NCBI GenBank assembly: GCA_023634235.1
Contig: JAMKCF010000006.1
Coordinates: 4,185,421-4,249,420 of the forward strand
Source: Pisaster brevispinus
Taxonomy: Eukaryota > Echinodermata > Asteroidea > Forcipulatida > Asteriidae
Direction: 5' to 3'
Length of the DNA: 64,000 nt
Shown: piece after piece, positions 46,833 to 58,879 of the stretch
Layout: each line of letters opens with the position of its first letter
Position numbering within the stretch: position 1 is the stretch's first letter
Program-made: the position numbers and the translations under genes
The notes under the pieces: generated by a model
Told to the model about the DNA's origin: nothing
Seen by the model: only the letters and a program-made list of their open reading frames with translations
Databases searched by the model: none

Positions 46833-48743
46833 TAGCTACTACCTTCAGTTTACCTTTCTACGATCACCTGTTGGGAGTTTTTGTAACCCACCGATTACTC
46901 ATGGGGGAACCATTAACTTACACTATGTATGCTGCGCCGTAGCGGGGCGGGAGGGGGGGGGGGCCTCTGGGCACGTGCCCCTCACAAATTGCCGGTGCCC
47001 CCACGTAATAAAGTGCTATAGTGCTCACAAAATGAAAAAGGGAAAAAGAGGAAAATGCTTGTTTGCAATTATCTAATGAACTTGAACGATCGCGATCGCT
47101 ATACCGCGGCCACAGAGGATGGTGCTCCCCTGAAGCGTGCCCCTTCAAAAATTCCCCCATCAAAACCCCTGACAAACACACCCCCACTTAAAAACCAATG
47201 CCCCCCCCCCCCCACCACCACCACCACCGAAAAAGTCCTGTTACGCCGCGGTGTGTGATCAAAAAATGCACAAATGAATGGTTTGATACCCCCACCCCCG
47301 TCCCATACCCACAAGTGACGGGTAGCATGAATAAAATGATGGAATACTGTTTCACATCAGTAGAGCTACTGTGCACAATCCGGTATCTCTTGGTGTCCCT
47401 CTTTTGTTTGGACTTTTGTACTGGCAACAGCTCCCATTAGTTTTGTACACAATTTCCAACTGGGGACCTTTACCCAACCGGGGACCCTATCGTCCTCTTT
47501 TTATCATGGGTCCCGGTTTGAATATGTATAACAAGCAAACTCACACACACGTCTCCCCCCCCCCCCCCATTCCAAATTAAAGTATGGTTACACCACCGCT
47601 TCCTACCTGGCGATAACGATTCATGGAAGCAAAATCGCTCGGTTCCCAGCGCCCCCTCCCCACCGAGACCAGTGGGGCCAGAGCGAACCCATCAAGTGGT
47701 CTTTGAAGAAGGGGGGGGGGGGGGGCTAGCGAATGGAAGCAAACTGCATTTCGTCGATTGAGGGCGCCAAACAGATTTCTATGTTTCCTACACAACGACG
47801 CTTTGACCTTTAATGCAGTCACTGCACTGCTTGTAGTAGTGTACTTGGACTTGTTTATGTAATTAGTTCCAAAGAAAATGGTGAGTTTATTTAACATAGT
47901 TAACCATTTTTTAAATATTTGTTAGACATAAAAATCGCTTCAGCACATTGTATTATGTTTGCTTGAGAGATTTATGGGTTCAAAATGATGTTTTACTGCG
48001 CAAAAAATAATGAAACGGGCAACATTCATTTTTATTTTGGGTTCTTTACATTTTCTCAAGTATTACTTAAGTTTCCTTATTAAATAGATTTTGTATTCTT
48101 TATTTTGTACAAATTTATTACTAAATGTAAGTTTACTTGAAAGTATTGTTTATATTGTTTTCAACCAAACATCGTCCAACATTAATTTTTTTAATGATTT
48201 AAATAGTACTATTTATTATTTATTTGATGTGTTTTTCTTATTTTCGGATTAGAAAAGAAAAGTCTTACACAAACTGCAAAGGAAAGTTCATTTTCTACCA
48301 TTTAGTGTTTCACTTTAGTTTACCTAAATCATGCTTTAGAAACATGTGTTTTCAAACGGTCGTTATTTTATCAATTTCTGAGATTACATAGTGTTTAAGC
48401 GCACAATGATATACATTGGCGCAATACAGCCAATTACTTCCCACTTCCCGCCAAACACACTTTATTTAAATTTTTGGACCGAGTTGACTTTGGACCTCAT
48501 TCATAATCATTCAAAGGTAATCATGTACAAATTTCTATTTGAAACTTTTTTCCCTTCATGTTTATGCAACTGAACTACAGTTCTTTTTTTAAACCGAATC
48601 TCGCCAAAAATTAGGATCTTATGTGTTCTTTGTATTCACAGTGAGCTCAGGGTGGGTCCAGAAAATTTACTCTTCAAAAAACAAAAGGCACACTTGATAA
48701 ATTCTCAGTGTCGTTGAGAATTCCTTATGACATCGCCTGTCAT

Positions 48744-48930
48744 AAATATGGCTGTTTGCATAAAAACATGAACCTTTGGTTATTGTGAACCAGTGTTGCG
48801 CACAGCATACCATTGATTACAAGCATACAGGCTAACATGTTGGGGAGATCAAATCTGTGTTATGCTATGCGCAACGCTGGTCCACCTTAACCAAGGATTC
48901 ATGTTTTTGTACATGGAAGCAGCCATATTT
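48744..48930. repeat. Long imperfect inverted repeat
   Basis: Arm 48744-48808 (AAATATGGCTGTTTGC, AACATGAACCTTTGGTTA, GTTGCGCACAGCAT) is answered by 48862-48930 (ATGCTATGCGCAACGC, TAACCAAGGATTCATG, GCAGCCATATTT). The arms are about 65 bases with a 53-base spacer. It could be an element of the inverted-repeat type or a hairpin RNA source; no protein coding is seen. Confidence 0.6.
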
Positions 48931-50118
48931 GTTTTCGAATGGTAATGCCGATGGTGAGAATGACGGTGAGAATTCATCAATTTTTGCCTTTTTTTTGCAA
49001 AGTAAATTTTTTGACCCACCTCGAGGTCACTGTGAGTAAAAAGAACACAAGAGCCTTATTTTGATGAGATGCGGTATAGAAAAAATAACTGTTGCATAAA
49101 AATTAAGGGCAAAAAGTTTTGGAAAGTTTGGATTTTGTACTTGGTTACGTACGAGGTTCGTGTTGACAATATTAGTGGAACAAACTCTATAATTCTGGGA
49201 GTAACACCTACTTGTACTAGAACTATGTGAGGTTTGTTTCGCTATCGGCAATTGGTTCCCTGCCTGAGATTTGTGTTGTATGCCTCTTCCCTAACAACAT
49301 TTGAATCTTTCCAATTATTTTGTTGGGACTGGTCCCAACTTGGGTAGTACAGATGAGCAAAAATTGACCAACTAGGCCTGTAGCTGGAGCTTATTTTGAT
49401 GGCCACAAAAAAAAATCAGTATTTGAGCCTTTATCAATTACAAAATGTTTTATAAAGCACAGTTTGTTTTTAATTGTGTCACTAAAACAGGATCACCTAA
49501 TTTAATGAAATATTCACGCACAGGTTGTTTTGATGGTACATTTGTTTTAAGGATTGGAGTATTTTTTACTAATTCCAAAAACCAATGATTTATGTTTGTA
49601 ACTGAGCTTTTTTGTTGTTATCTTGCACAATAGGCCAAGATCATGATGTCCATTTGGCCTGACTAATAGCTTGCTGCACCACATCCAGCCTGGGGGCCCT
49701 AATGATGTCCAATGCTTGGTGTTTGGCGTAGCATGTAACTTGGTTGTAAAGGTGCATGTGGGCTACCTCACCCTCGTCAATGCTTGCTGGATCAGCTTCA
49801 TGCACCAACATTGTCTGGATGAAACAGCTGAAGAAATACGTTTTTCTTGAAGAGGTGCATGTTGGAAGGCAGGTGTTGGATGCAGGATCCATGGACGGAA
49901 AAGTTGTTTCTTGTATAGTTCCTTGAATCGGGGTGTTAGATTACATTTGTTGGCTTCTTGTCCACCATTTGTCTTCGGAAAATGGAAATGTAGCAAAAGT
50001 TCCGGTTTTCAAATCCTGTTGGAGTCTAGCGTGGTATTTAATGTTGTGCTGAACTGGAACGCATGGCTGCTTCATCAGGATGATTTTTAGGACCTAGGAA
50101 ATTGGTTTTCTTGTGCAG

Positions 50119-50144
50119 CAGTCATGGGATAAGCAGGCAGTACG
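50119..50144 (+). promoter_or_regulatory. Start of Praja exon with minimal upstream ORF
   Basis: A good acceptor (TTTTCTTGTGCAG) ends at 50118. ATG GGA TAA at 50124-50132 forms a two-codon upstream ORF, and its TAA also lies in frame with, and 12 bases before, the main ATG at 50145. This supports 50145 as the main start and suggests start-stop control of initiation. Confidence 0.5.
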
Positions 50145-53100
50145 ATGCACTCCAGAAGTGGTCCTACTCCAAGACCTCCTGATGGTATCCGAGGTGAAGA
50201 TGAAGATAAAAATGAAGGTCGGTCGAGAAGGATTTCTGGTGGTATTTCATCTCCAAAGAAAGATTCCAGTACCAGCCAAACGCTTGTTTCTCGACGGAGC
50301 GTTAAAAACAAGCAGTCCTCGCAAGAAGTCTCGGTCAGTGAACAAGGCAACCCTGAGCAGCACTCAATCCACAGCCGTATCGGTCGGAGCTCGTCCATTG
50401 AGGACTCCTATTGGTCAAGGAATTGGAATTCTGAAGGTGGCAGACCTAAACGGGAGAGAGCGTTTAGTGACAGACCCCAGTCTAAGCGGTTGCTCCACCG
50501 GGCATCGGTAACTTCTGTAGGGGAGCTCATACCGTTTCAGAGAGCACCGAGGGACGGCAGTTACGAGTCCAATCTACCTCATAGAAGGAAAGCTGAAACA
50601 ACTAAAAAGCAGATCAAACAAGACGACAGAAAAGAATTATCAAATCTTGAGCCAAGAGGTAGTTCCATAAGCAATGAACCCCAAAGTAGCAATTCTGATG
50701 CGGCGGCGAGATATGTACCAAGCTCCTCTGTCGGAAGACAGAGGCGGCAGGGTACAAACTCGTCAAGGGCGACTCATCTGAGAAACAAAGATGCCAAAGA
50801 GAAGACAGTTCAGCCGTCAAGAAAGCAGAGTTATGGAAAGGGCTCTGTGGAAGTAGTCCCCAGGGAGCCTCCTCATAAGGGTTCAGAGGGTATCACAAAT
50901 GACACAACAAAAGAAATTGAATCATCTGATCGACCGGGAGCTTTAACTGGTGCTAGAAGTAGTACCCAAAATAATGTTGTAGCAACCTCTTTATTGGAAC
51001 AACATGGCGGAGACAGTCTGTTGGCCCAGCAGACTCGAGATGAAGCTCCTGGGTCATCCGGAGAGCGATCAACTTTCCAAAGCAGCCGCACTGTGTCAGT
51101 GGAGCATGGGAATGACGGAGAGAGTAGTAATCGAAGGGTAACCGCAAATGTCAAATCACCATCTGCAGAATTCCAACAAGCAGCAGCGGGAGGACAACAC
51201 CAAACAAGGAATTTAGTTACGCCCTCATCCCAACCATCAGGGTATGAAACAAACTCACCCTCATCTACCAACTTAATACCTCTGAACTTTAACAATATCT
51301 CCAGCCCAGTATCAAGTATATCATCCGATGTCGGACATCCAGAGGAGCTGAGTCCGAGGCAGCCAAACAGTGTTTTCCGTAGGGGGAGAGACTCAAGTGG
51401 TACCTTGGAACCAAATCCTGCCCAATCAAGTCAAACAAGAGGGGAGCAATCTCTGTTGTCTGCTTCACCCCTGCAGACTGCTGCCCCTAATCCTGCTGCC
51501 ATCAGGGAAAGTCCTAGAGCAATAATGCCTCGCCCTCCACACAGGAACACTCCTCAAACAAGTGAAACAAGAAGGGATCGATCTTTGTCGGCGAGAGTTG
51601 TCCAAGAGATGGCCGTTTCTAGATCTGATGATATTATAAGTACAAGTCCTAGAACAAACATTGCACACCCTCCAACTTCCAGCGTACCTTCTTCCTTGCC
51701 AAGCGGTCCAAATGCAACGGCGTCGCAGCAGGGGAGGTTGAATCGCTTTGGTAGAAGAGTGAGAGTTCCGTCCAGTTCTGAAGCTCAGGAAAGTAGCAAC
51801 CGACCATCCCAAGAAGAAATCGGTCACAACACCTCTGCCGAACCAATGCCAGAACCAGTAAATGAAACCTTTGAAGGTACTAATCGTCAGAGGTACAGAT
51901 TTTTCGCTCTCTCACGGGACCTAGCAAGAGAAGAAAACCAGAGGTCAGCCATCCCGCTTACGCCACATCGTGATGTCCTCTATGGTTCTACCTCACCGCC
52001 TCTGCTAAGGCGACACATGAGAACGCACTTTGACTCGGATCATGGAGAAACCTCCCGTGGAAATCAAGGATCTGTCAGCATCAGAAGTAGCCTTGGATCT
52101 TCCATTAGCGATGATGACCTTCTCAGAGAAGACTCCTTCCGTACCTCATCAGGAGGTCAGCCTGTTTTCTCGCCCATCCTAAACTCCGGCCCTTCTCTCG
52201 ACAGCTCTTCTTCAGTTCAAAGAGGACATGTACTGGTGGCAGATGCTAGCATCTCTCCAAGAGAGCTTTCCAGCCTAAACTCATCCCCAAGAGAGTTGTC
52301 TCATCTCAGTTCACCCTCCAGGGAGGTCTCTCGTTTCAACTCATCTCCAAGAGAGCTTCCCCTTCTTAACTCCTCGTCGAGGTCTCAAATACGCACTAGA
52401 GGAGAAGCAGACATTGTTAGCTCCTCGGACCCAGAGTACTTGACGTTCTCTGTGGATGAGGGACGTCTTGGTCGGGATGCGAGGAGGAGGCACCAGAATG
52501 ACCGTAGTGATGCAATCCCACGTCTTCTACCTCAAAGAAGTCGAGAGACAAGTAGGGAGTTATCCAGAAGCTCGCAAATCATGAATGAAGTCTTTGGATC
52601 AAACACTAATCAGAGGTAAATTGTTCAACTCTAAAATGTAATTTTCTTTTTAAACAAGTTTGTCAAGTTTTGATATATATTTTTTTCAACTTACTTTCAA
52701 TGTACGTAATAGCTATGTTTCCTTTTTGAGGAAACAGGGATCGCCTGGCTATCATCGATCATCTCAAAAAACATATTTATAGTTGTTGAAAATTGTTTTT
52801 CTAATTTAGCAAGAGCTGTCAGTGTTTTCCCCCAAGCACAAGCTAGCATTTTAGGCCGATACACTCAAATTGCAGGCATATTGTGGACTGACAGGCAAAA
52901 TAAAATAAAATAGGGGTGGGTTTTTTTTTCAAGATCAAATTCACAAATATCGTAAAAGAAAACTATTTTAAATGTTCCCGATTTCACAGTGGAGCTTTTA
53001 AGACCAAGCGTAAACACAAAGTGAAATACTTTCTGAGGACCTTGTTTTAGTTCAGCATGCTTAGGCCAAACTTGCAAAATGTGGGTCTAGAATGCCCAAC

Positions 53101-55697
53101 AGTTTTGAAAAAATCCTGGGGACAAACCCTGGCAGTGTTTAGAGTTCCTTAAATAGATTTTTAAAAGTATGTTATTCACATATGCAATATTTAAGAACTG
53201 TTTTGGCTTTCTTGCAGATTGTACAAGTGTGTTTCAATAGCTTTGAATGTTTTAAGTTGTTCGTGTTGCCTCAGATGTTTGTTGGTGAAGGGGAAAATGC
53301 GAGGCTCTGATCCGAGGTGTTTGACTCTTGCCAATGTTCTCTATATGTTGTACTGCACTGTTTTAGACATGTAAATTTTCCATTGTGATCTTTTTAAAGA
53401 CCAGACAATAAAGAAGTGAGTTGAATTGAATTGAAGTTGTTTGTTCAGTTTTATAATACGTCAGCGGAAAAACCACCGACTTTTGTGCAAGACTTAAGAT
53501 ATTAACAAATGTCTTCAAGTTCAAAATGAAGTATTTCCTCACTCCTATTTTCTTCTGGCTCAATCTCTCCAAACACAGGGCGTCCAACCAGTCCACCTCT
53601 GTGAGCGACGCCAGTTCAGACCTCCAGGTGCCGCTCTTTGGCTCCCCGTTATTTGCCCCTCTTGGCGTCCCCCCTGGAATGCTGCTGAGTCTGCTGGTCA
53701 GGACACGGAGAGAGTTTGGACAAGAATTCATGGAGTTGCTTCTTGAGGTATAAGTTGTTGCGTCAGTGCAAAAACGTTGCATCTCGATTTTGTATCTCGC
53801 AAGAAAACGCTCCGTGCAAAAACGACATATCTCGGCGCGTACTTGTTTTGAGTGCTTTTTAAAGCAAGATACAAGGTTTCTTATAATTTCAAACTCGCAT
53901 TTAACGAAAGTCCTATTTTAGGAGATTGTTGTTTTCTTTCCAAGATTTCTCAAAATTGGTCAACTCTCCAATCAAGTCACAATCAACACCTTTTCTTATC
54001 CATTCACAAAGTCCTTATTGTTTGTTCTCTCGATAAACAAACAAAAAAAACAATTCCTTATTTTTCCCAATCTCAGAACATGATGCTAAACGTCTTGGCG
54101 CATCATCTCTTCGAGACGGATCTCCAAGGCAACGACAATGGCATCAATGGAGCTCCCCCACCAGCAACTCAGGACATCATCGACAACCTCAAGGAAACTC
54201 CTGCTCTAGAGATGCACATAGGTATGCACAAAATGATGTACGGAAAGACTGCCTCAGAGACGGACTGTCTTGAGGGCTTCCCACTTCATTTTTTCCAATT
54301 GCAAAAATCTGCTACAAAGATACAAATTGTTAACATTTTTTAATCATATTAATCTAACCTTACAATGTGTTCAGTCTTCTTGATATTCATTCTTTCTTTT
54401 ACCAGTTTATTGTATCTGTCAGTTTGTTGTTTGTTTTTGTGTCTACTGTTGGAATCAGTAGAACAAGGTCAGTTTTATTTTCCCCTGTGTGACAATAACG
54501 ATTTTATCTTGGGTCATATCCAAATAATAATGAATGTTTTTTATTGTAATAAGGGCTACATTGGGCTCCTAACTTGTGTACTGTGTTGTGTATGATATCA
54601 TATTGCAGGCAGGCTTAGTTTCTCTTTCATTTGAAACCACAGTAGATTATATTGAATGGTTAGACAGTAGGAGGGTTGACTGAGAACTGTGTAGATGCAT
54701 TTACCACATAGTATCATATTGCAGACTGGCATAGTTTATCTGTCATTTTAAAACCACAGTGGATGATATCGAATGGTCAGACAGTAGGATGGTTGACTGT
54801 GTAGTACACATTCGCCAGTTATATCACATTGGGCCCAATTTCATAAAGCTGTTAAGCAGAAAATTCTGCTTAGCAAATTTCTATACTTAGCAAGAAATGA
54901 GCGGGGTACTAGTGGCAACAATGTAAACTTTATGAAATGTTGGCTAGTAACCTGTTTCTGCTAAGCAAGATATTTCTGTGCTTAGCAAGTTTTTGTGCTT
55001 ACAGGCTTTATGAAATTGGGCCCAGATATGGATTTACTTGTTTTTCTACACAATAGTAAAATACAAAGTGGTATTATTTTTTGAAACCAACAGCCAAGGA
55101 GATGAAGTGTTCCATTTGTCACAGCGAGTATGAATTATACGAGACGCTGGCTGAGCTTCCCTGCACACATTTCTTCCATCCGACATGTGTGGCTGTATGG
55201 CTCAAGAAGGTAGGACCGAGTCCGATATACTAGGCATCCATTCTGATACCGCTTAAAAGTTATTTGTTTTGGGATTACTTTTCTCTTGTAAAACACACTT
55301 TCATCATAATTTACTATTAATATTTATTTTATTGTGTTACTCCAATGTCATAAATATGTGCTTTAATGTGAAAAATATTACGTGATTTAAATTGATGTAT
55401 GTATGTAATTTAATCACACTTTATTGACCAGCATGGCTCCAGTTAGGGTGCAGCCCTCTAGTGAGATCTACCAACCCTCCTTTTTTGTTGGGGATGGTTT
55501 GTAATTCAAGAATTCAAAGATGCCAAGCTCAATATTCTGCTTTTTACTGAATTCTGAATTTCGTTTTTTAAAATATGATTTACAATTTCGGAGAGTCCGT
55601 TTAGTCTGATGATGATTCTTCTTCTTATTTTTTACATCTCTCTCAGTCTGGGACGTGCCCTGTTTGCCGTTTTGATTTGTCATCACCCACTAAATGA
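50145..55697 (+). CDS. PJA2: Praja-type RING-H2 E3 ubiquitin ligase (5 coding exons)
   Basis: Exons: 50145-52615, 53579-53747, 54077-54221, 55094-55209 and 55647-55697; the phases join cleanly into 983 residues. The first 820 residues are Ser/Arg/Pro-rich and look disordered, with a SPREL-type repeat near their end (52256-52380). A hydrophobic helical part follows (GMLLSLLVRTRREFGQEFME, LNVLAHHLFET). The C-terminal end carries a RING-H2 finger: CSIC, then ELPCTHFFHPTC, then WLKKSGTCPVCR. Its C-x2-C, C-x-H-x2-H-x2-C, C-x2-C ligands are all present. The short run before the finger (a PPAT segment, then DNLKETPALEMH) and WLKKSGTCPVCR fit Praja ligases best. Praja proteins transfer ubiquitin from an E2 to substrates, for example PKA regulatory subunits in mammals; the substrate here is unknown. 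The start is chosen because an in-frame TAA lies at 50130. Confidence 0.85.
54832..55023. repeat. GGCCCAATTTCAT terminal-inverted-repeat element, copy 3 (best preserved)
   Basis: Left end TTGGGCCCAATTTCATAAAG, right end CTTTATGAAATTGGGCCCA. The middle holds repeated TGCTTAGCAA motifs. It lies in the intron just before the RING exon at 55094. Confidence 0.85.
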
Positions 55698-55959
55698 GAC
55701 CCGATCACCCTGGCGTCAAGATGGGACGTCATCAACACCGTGATAGAGAGCTTCACCTCTTCTACATGTGGATCAATTCAGCATCAAGTGTTCTCTGCTT
55801 TTCTTCAAGACAATACTAGACAGGACATAAGGTCTTGGTTTGAAGCTGGATGCCTGGTCAGTGTCGATTCGATTAGAACAAGATGCAAATCCATAAAGCC
55901 ACACCCACCATGGCAACTTTTCAATGGTGAGACTACCATGTCCTACTTGTGGATGCTTG

Positions 55960-56470
55960 ATAATTGGTACCACATGGCTGGCACCACATGGCTGGCACCA
56001 CACGGATGGTACCATATGGATGGTACCACATGGATGGTACCATATGGTTGGTACCTTGTAGGTAGTACGACATATGATACCTTATGATCGGTACCACATG
56101 GATGGTACCACATTGATGGTACCATATGGATAGTACTACTTGGTACCTTGTGGATGGTACCACATGGATAGTACCATATAGTTGGTACCATATGGATGTT
56201 AACATGGATAGTACCTAGGTACCGCATGGTTGGTACATGGGGTACCCATGTGGTACCACATGGGTGGTACCACATGGGTGGTACCACATGGGTGGTACCA
56301 CATGGGTGGTACCACATGGGTGGTACCACATGGATGGTACCATATACATGTAATTGGTACCACATGGATGGTACCACATGGATGGTACCATATAGTTGGT
56401 ACCACATGGATGTTAACATGGGTAGTACCTAGATACCGCATGGTTAGTACCACATGGGTGGTACTACAGG
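55960..56470 (+). repeat. 15-bp minisatellite GGTGGTACCACATGG
   Basis: Some 30 copies of a 15-base unit with variants (GGATGGTACCATATG and similar). Each unit carries the 6-base palindrome GGTACC, and neighbouring CCACATGG / CCATATGG can pair. A purer block is at 56245-56335. It starts about 260 bases after the Praja stop codon and may be in its 3' UTR. Confidence 0.9.
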
Positions 56471-56944
56471 TACTACAATATTCAAACAACCTCATCAGTT
56501 AATCCATTATTGTAGGTCAAGTGTTGCGAATATTTGTTAGTCCTGGGTTGCTGTGTGACTCTTGAGTGTACTAAATATTATTGTTGCTTTACTTTAATCC
56601 TTAAAGACAAAAACTGTTTCACATCTGATTATCATGCACAGTAAGTTTTCTCTTTAGGGTTTTCTGATATTGTTGGACATGTACGTAGATGAAGTGACAC
56701 AACCTAATATCTTTACAAATGATCGCAGGCACCAATGCATGTTCACTTTTATATACAAACAAAATAGTCTGATTTTTATTGGACCTCAAATTGAACCAGT
56801 GGCGATAATGTTGGGCAGAGTTATGTGGGGTGCTGTATCCAAACTTCCGTGGGTATCAAATCTTCCAAATTTTGTTTTATTCTTCTTTTTTTAAAGAGTA
56901 CATTCATTCCAACTCTTTGTTGTTGTTTTTTTTTCACAAAGGTA

Positions 56945-57075
56945 TTTTGCACTGGATGAACCATTGAGGCAAAATTTTCCTGGTCTGTTTGCCGAGTGTG
57001 GGTTTTAATTCCAGCCTGACTAGTCAAGATGCTTGTGTCCTTGAGCAAGACCGTGACACAAATCGCTTTGTCCAC
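56945..57075 (+). mobile_element. Diverged tRNA-type SINE fragment
   Basis: CCGAGTGTGGGTTTTAATTC then GCTTGTGTCCTTGAGCAAG matches, in the opposite orientation, the SINE pieces at 32390-32460 and 32752-32860. The B box has decayed. Confidence 0.45.
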
Positions 57076-57199
57076 CAGAGGAAACATTAACTCTAGACAC
57101 CTAAACATCTCAAAATACATTTGCATACATGTATTTTGTTTGGTTCTGTTGGACTAAGGACTGCACTAGTGAACTGATCAGGTATACTACCATAATCAG

Positions 57200-57470
57200 A
57201 GTCTAACAGTTTGGGTGTCGATGGATTTTGTTAGAATGAGGAAGGATCCTAGTACACCACCCAAGTGGGTTGGAATTAAGGCCCTCCTACTTTGTGCGTA
57301 ATGCGTAGTGCGAAATCCTTTAAAATGAAAATGCACACCAAGCAATGCACATGCACCTGATTGCGCGGGTATTTCCCATGTGGGTTTTCCTCCCACAGCT
57401 AAAATTGAAAATTTCTTGGCATTTCCTATTCATTCTGTTACTGGCACTCATTGTGCTGTTGGATGTGTAA
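57200..57470 (+). mobile_element. Diverged SINE fragment (family of 24338)
   Basis: CACCCAAGTGGGTTGGAATT at the start and GGGTTTTCCTCCCACAGCT, then CATTCTGTTACTGGCAC and TTGTGCTGTTGG, follow the body and tail of the element at 24338-24600. The promoter boxes are not recognisable. Confidence 0.45.
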
Positions 57471-58584
57471 TAAAATAAATAAAAGATGCAGTCATAATTG
57501 CATCAGGGATAAAAAACGCCACTATGTTGGTTTTTACCCTCATGATAATATTTAACCTTTTTGATCATGAATAAAACAGTAACTTTTTATGCACGGATAA
57601 ACTTTTTGTACACACTTTTTACTCCTTAAGATTTGTGTGTGATGTAATTTGTACTTTTATTATCATCGAATGTGTAAACATGTTTGTTGTGAAGATGTGT
57701 GTGAATGCTTGGGTAAACAAATGCCCAAATGCCAGTTGAAATATAGCATATTTATGCACTTCTTTTAAAAGTTTAAATAAGTTGTCAAGTTTTTTGATAG
57801 TTTGAGCTCTGCGCTGTGAAATTAGTTCTATATTAGTTAATGCAGGCATATGATGCCATATTTATTTGCCCTTGAGATTGGGCGAGGGCAGGTCAGAAAT
57901 GTTATTTGGTAACCAAGAGATCTCCTTGAATTGACTAAATTGCACAGGGGCAAAATGGTTGATGTGAATTTTAAGTTTAGCCAAAGAATGTACGTCTTAA
58001 GTTGTCTCAATTTTAAAAGTTTTCTTAGCATCTACACAAACACTGCACCTGATTATTTGGTGTATTCTTCACCAATAGAACTGTTTTAAACATTGATGCA
58101 TCCATTTTATATGCCCCTACGCCCAAATCAGTCACTTGTTGTAAATAGTGAAGTGGCATTAAAAGTGAAAATAAACATCAGCCATGAAAGGATGTCTTAA
58201 AGAGGGGCTCCGAGATCAAAGTCAGTTTTGTAATGTAATCATTTCCAATAGATCTTTTATGAAAATGTAAAGAAAATTGACAGTCTCTCTCACAGTAAAA
58301 CGGGGTAAGGTTACATTTCAAATACATGGGTCTGTGCATTTTTGTATGGGGAATTGTTGGCCCATTCCTGAAATTTCCATGATATTCAGTCAAAACGGCG
58401 TTGAATTTGACCTTTTTGACTGGTGAAGGATTCTTCCTTGGAAAGTACCGACCCTATTTGTTTTTTCTATTTGATGACGTCATGTTTCACATTTCGCTCT
58501 GAAAAGAATAAAATACTATGGCATTTTACACCATTTTAATGCGCTGTTAGAGACTTGCAATTGTCTCTCCATGGGTTTGATTTC

Positions 58585-58724
58585 ACCAAGAGCTACAGAT
58601 TGATCTTAACTGTGTATCAATCTTTACTGCTAAGGAAAGTGTGATGTCACAATACAAATCACTGTGGTGATACCGACAACTCACCTGTAAGATTAATCTT
58701 AGTGCTTTGTAAAATCAAGCCAAG
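58585..58724. repeat. Short inverted-repeat element, GATTTCACAAG family, copy 2
   Basis: Left end TTTGATTTCACCAAGAGCTA, right end TAGTGCTTTGTAAAATCAAG. Internal TGCTAAGGAAAGTGTGATG agrees with 4827-4973. Confidence 0.55.
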
Positions 58725-58744
58725 GACTCTATCTATTGGAGAAT

Positions 58745-58879
58745 GAGGCCGTGTCCGAAACGGCGACTTCGGCTACAGCTAGAGCTAGATGAGCGCGTCT
58801 GCCAGTGTTGAAGAATAGGCAGACGCGCGCGATCTAGCCGTAGCTGTAGCCCAAGTCGCCGTTTCGGACACGGCCTTAG
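58745..58879. repeat. Complete palindromic element GGCCGTGTCCGAAACGGCGA
   Basis: The left arm runs GGCCGTGTCCGAAACGGCGA, then CTTCGGCTACAGCTAGAGCTAGA. The right arm inverts it, ending CGTTTCGGACACGGCC. A second pair, GCGCGTCTGCC and GGCAGACGCGC, lies inside. The whole 130 bases form one long hairpin with a short loop. Relatives at 8145-8222, 34037-34140, 46717-46832 and about 61490-61612 are partial or decayed. Confidence 0.85.

Larger units (their letters stand above)
46282..50118. other. Intergenic region before the Praja-type gene
   Basis: Starts with the likely 3' UTR of the acidic membrane gene. It holds a GCCGTAGC element (46717-46832), G and C runs (46952-46970, 47200-47212, 47556-47567, 47711-47725), and a long imperfect inverted repeat (48744-48930). 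A 5' UTR exon of the Praja gene may also lie here, but I could not identify it. I see no supported coding exon. Confidence 0.55.

Noticed and set aside
55740..56502. Open frames of WYHMGGTTW or CGTTHVVP repeats
   Set aside because: Translation of the 15-bp minisatellite on both strands, downstream of the Praja stop codon.
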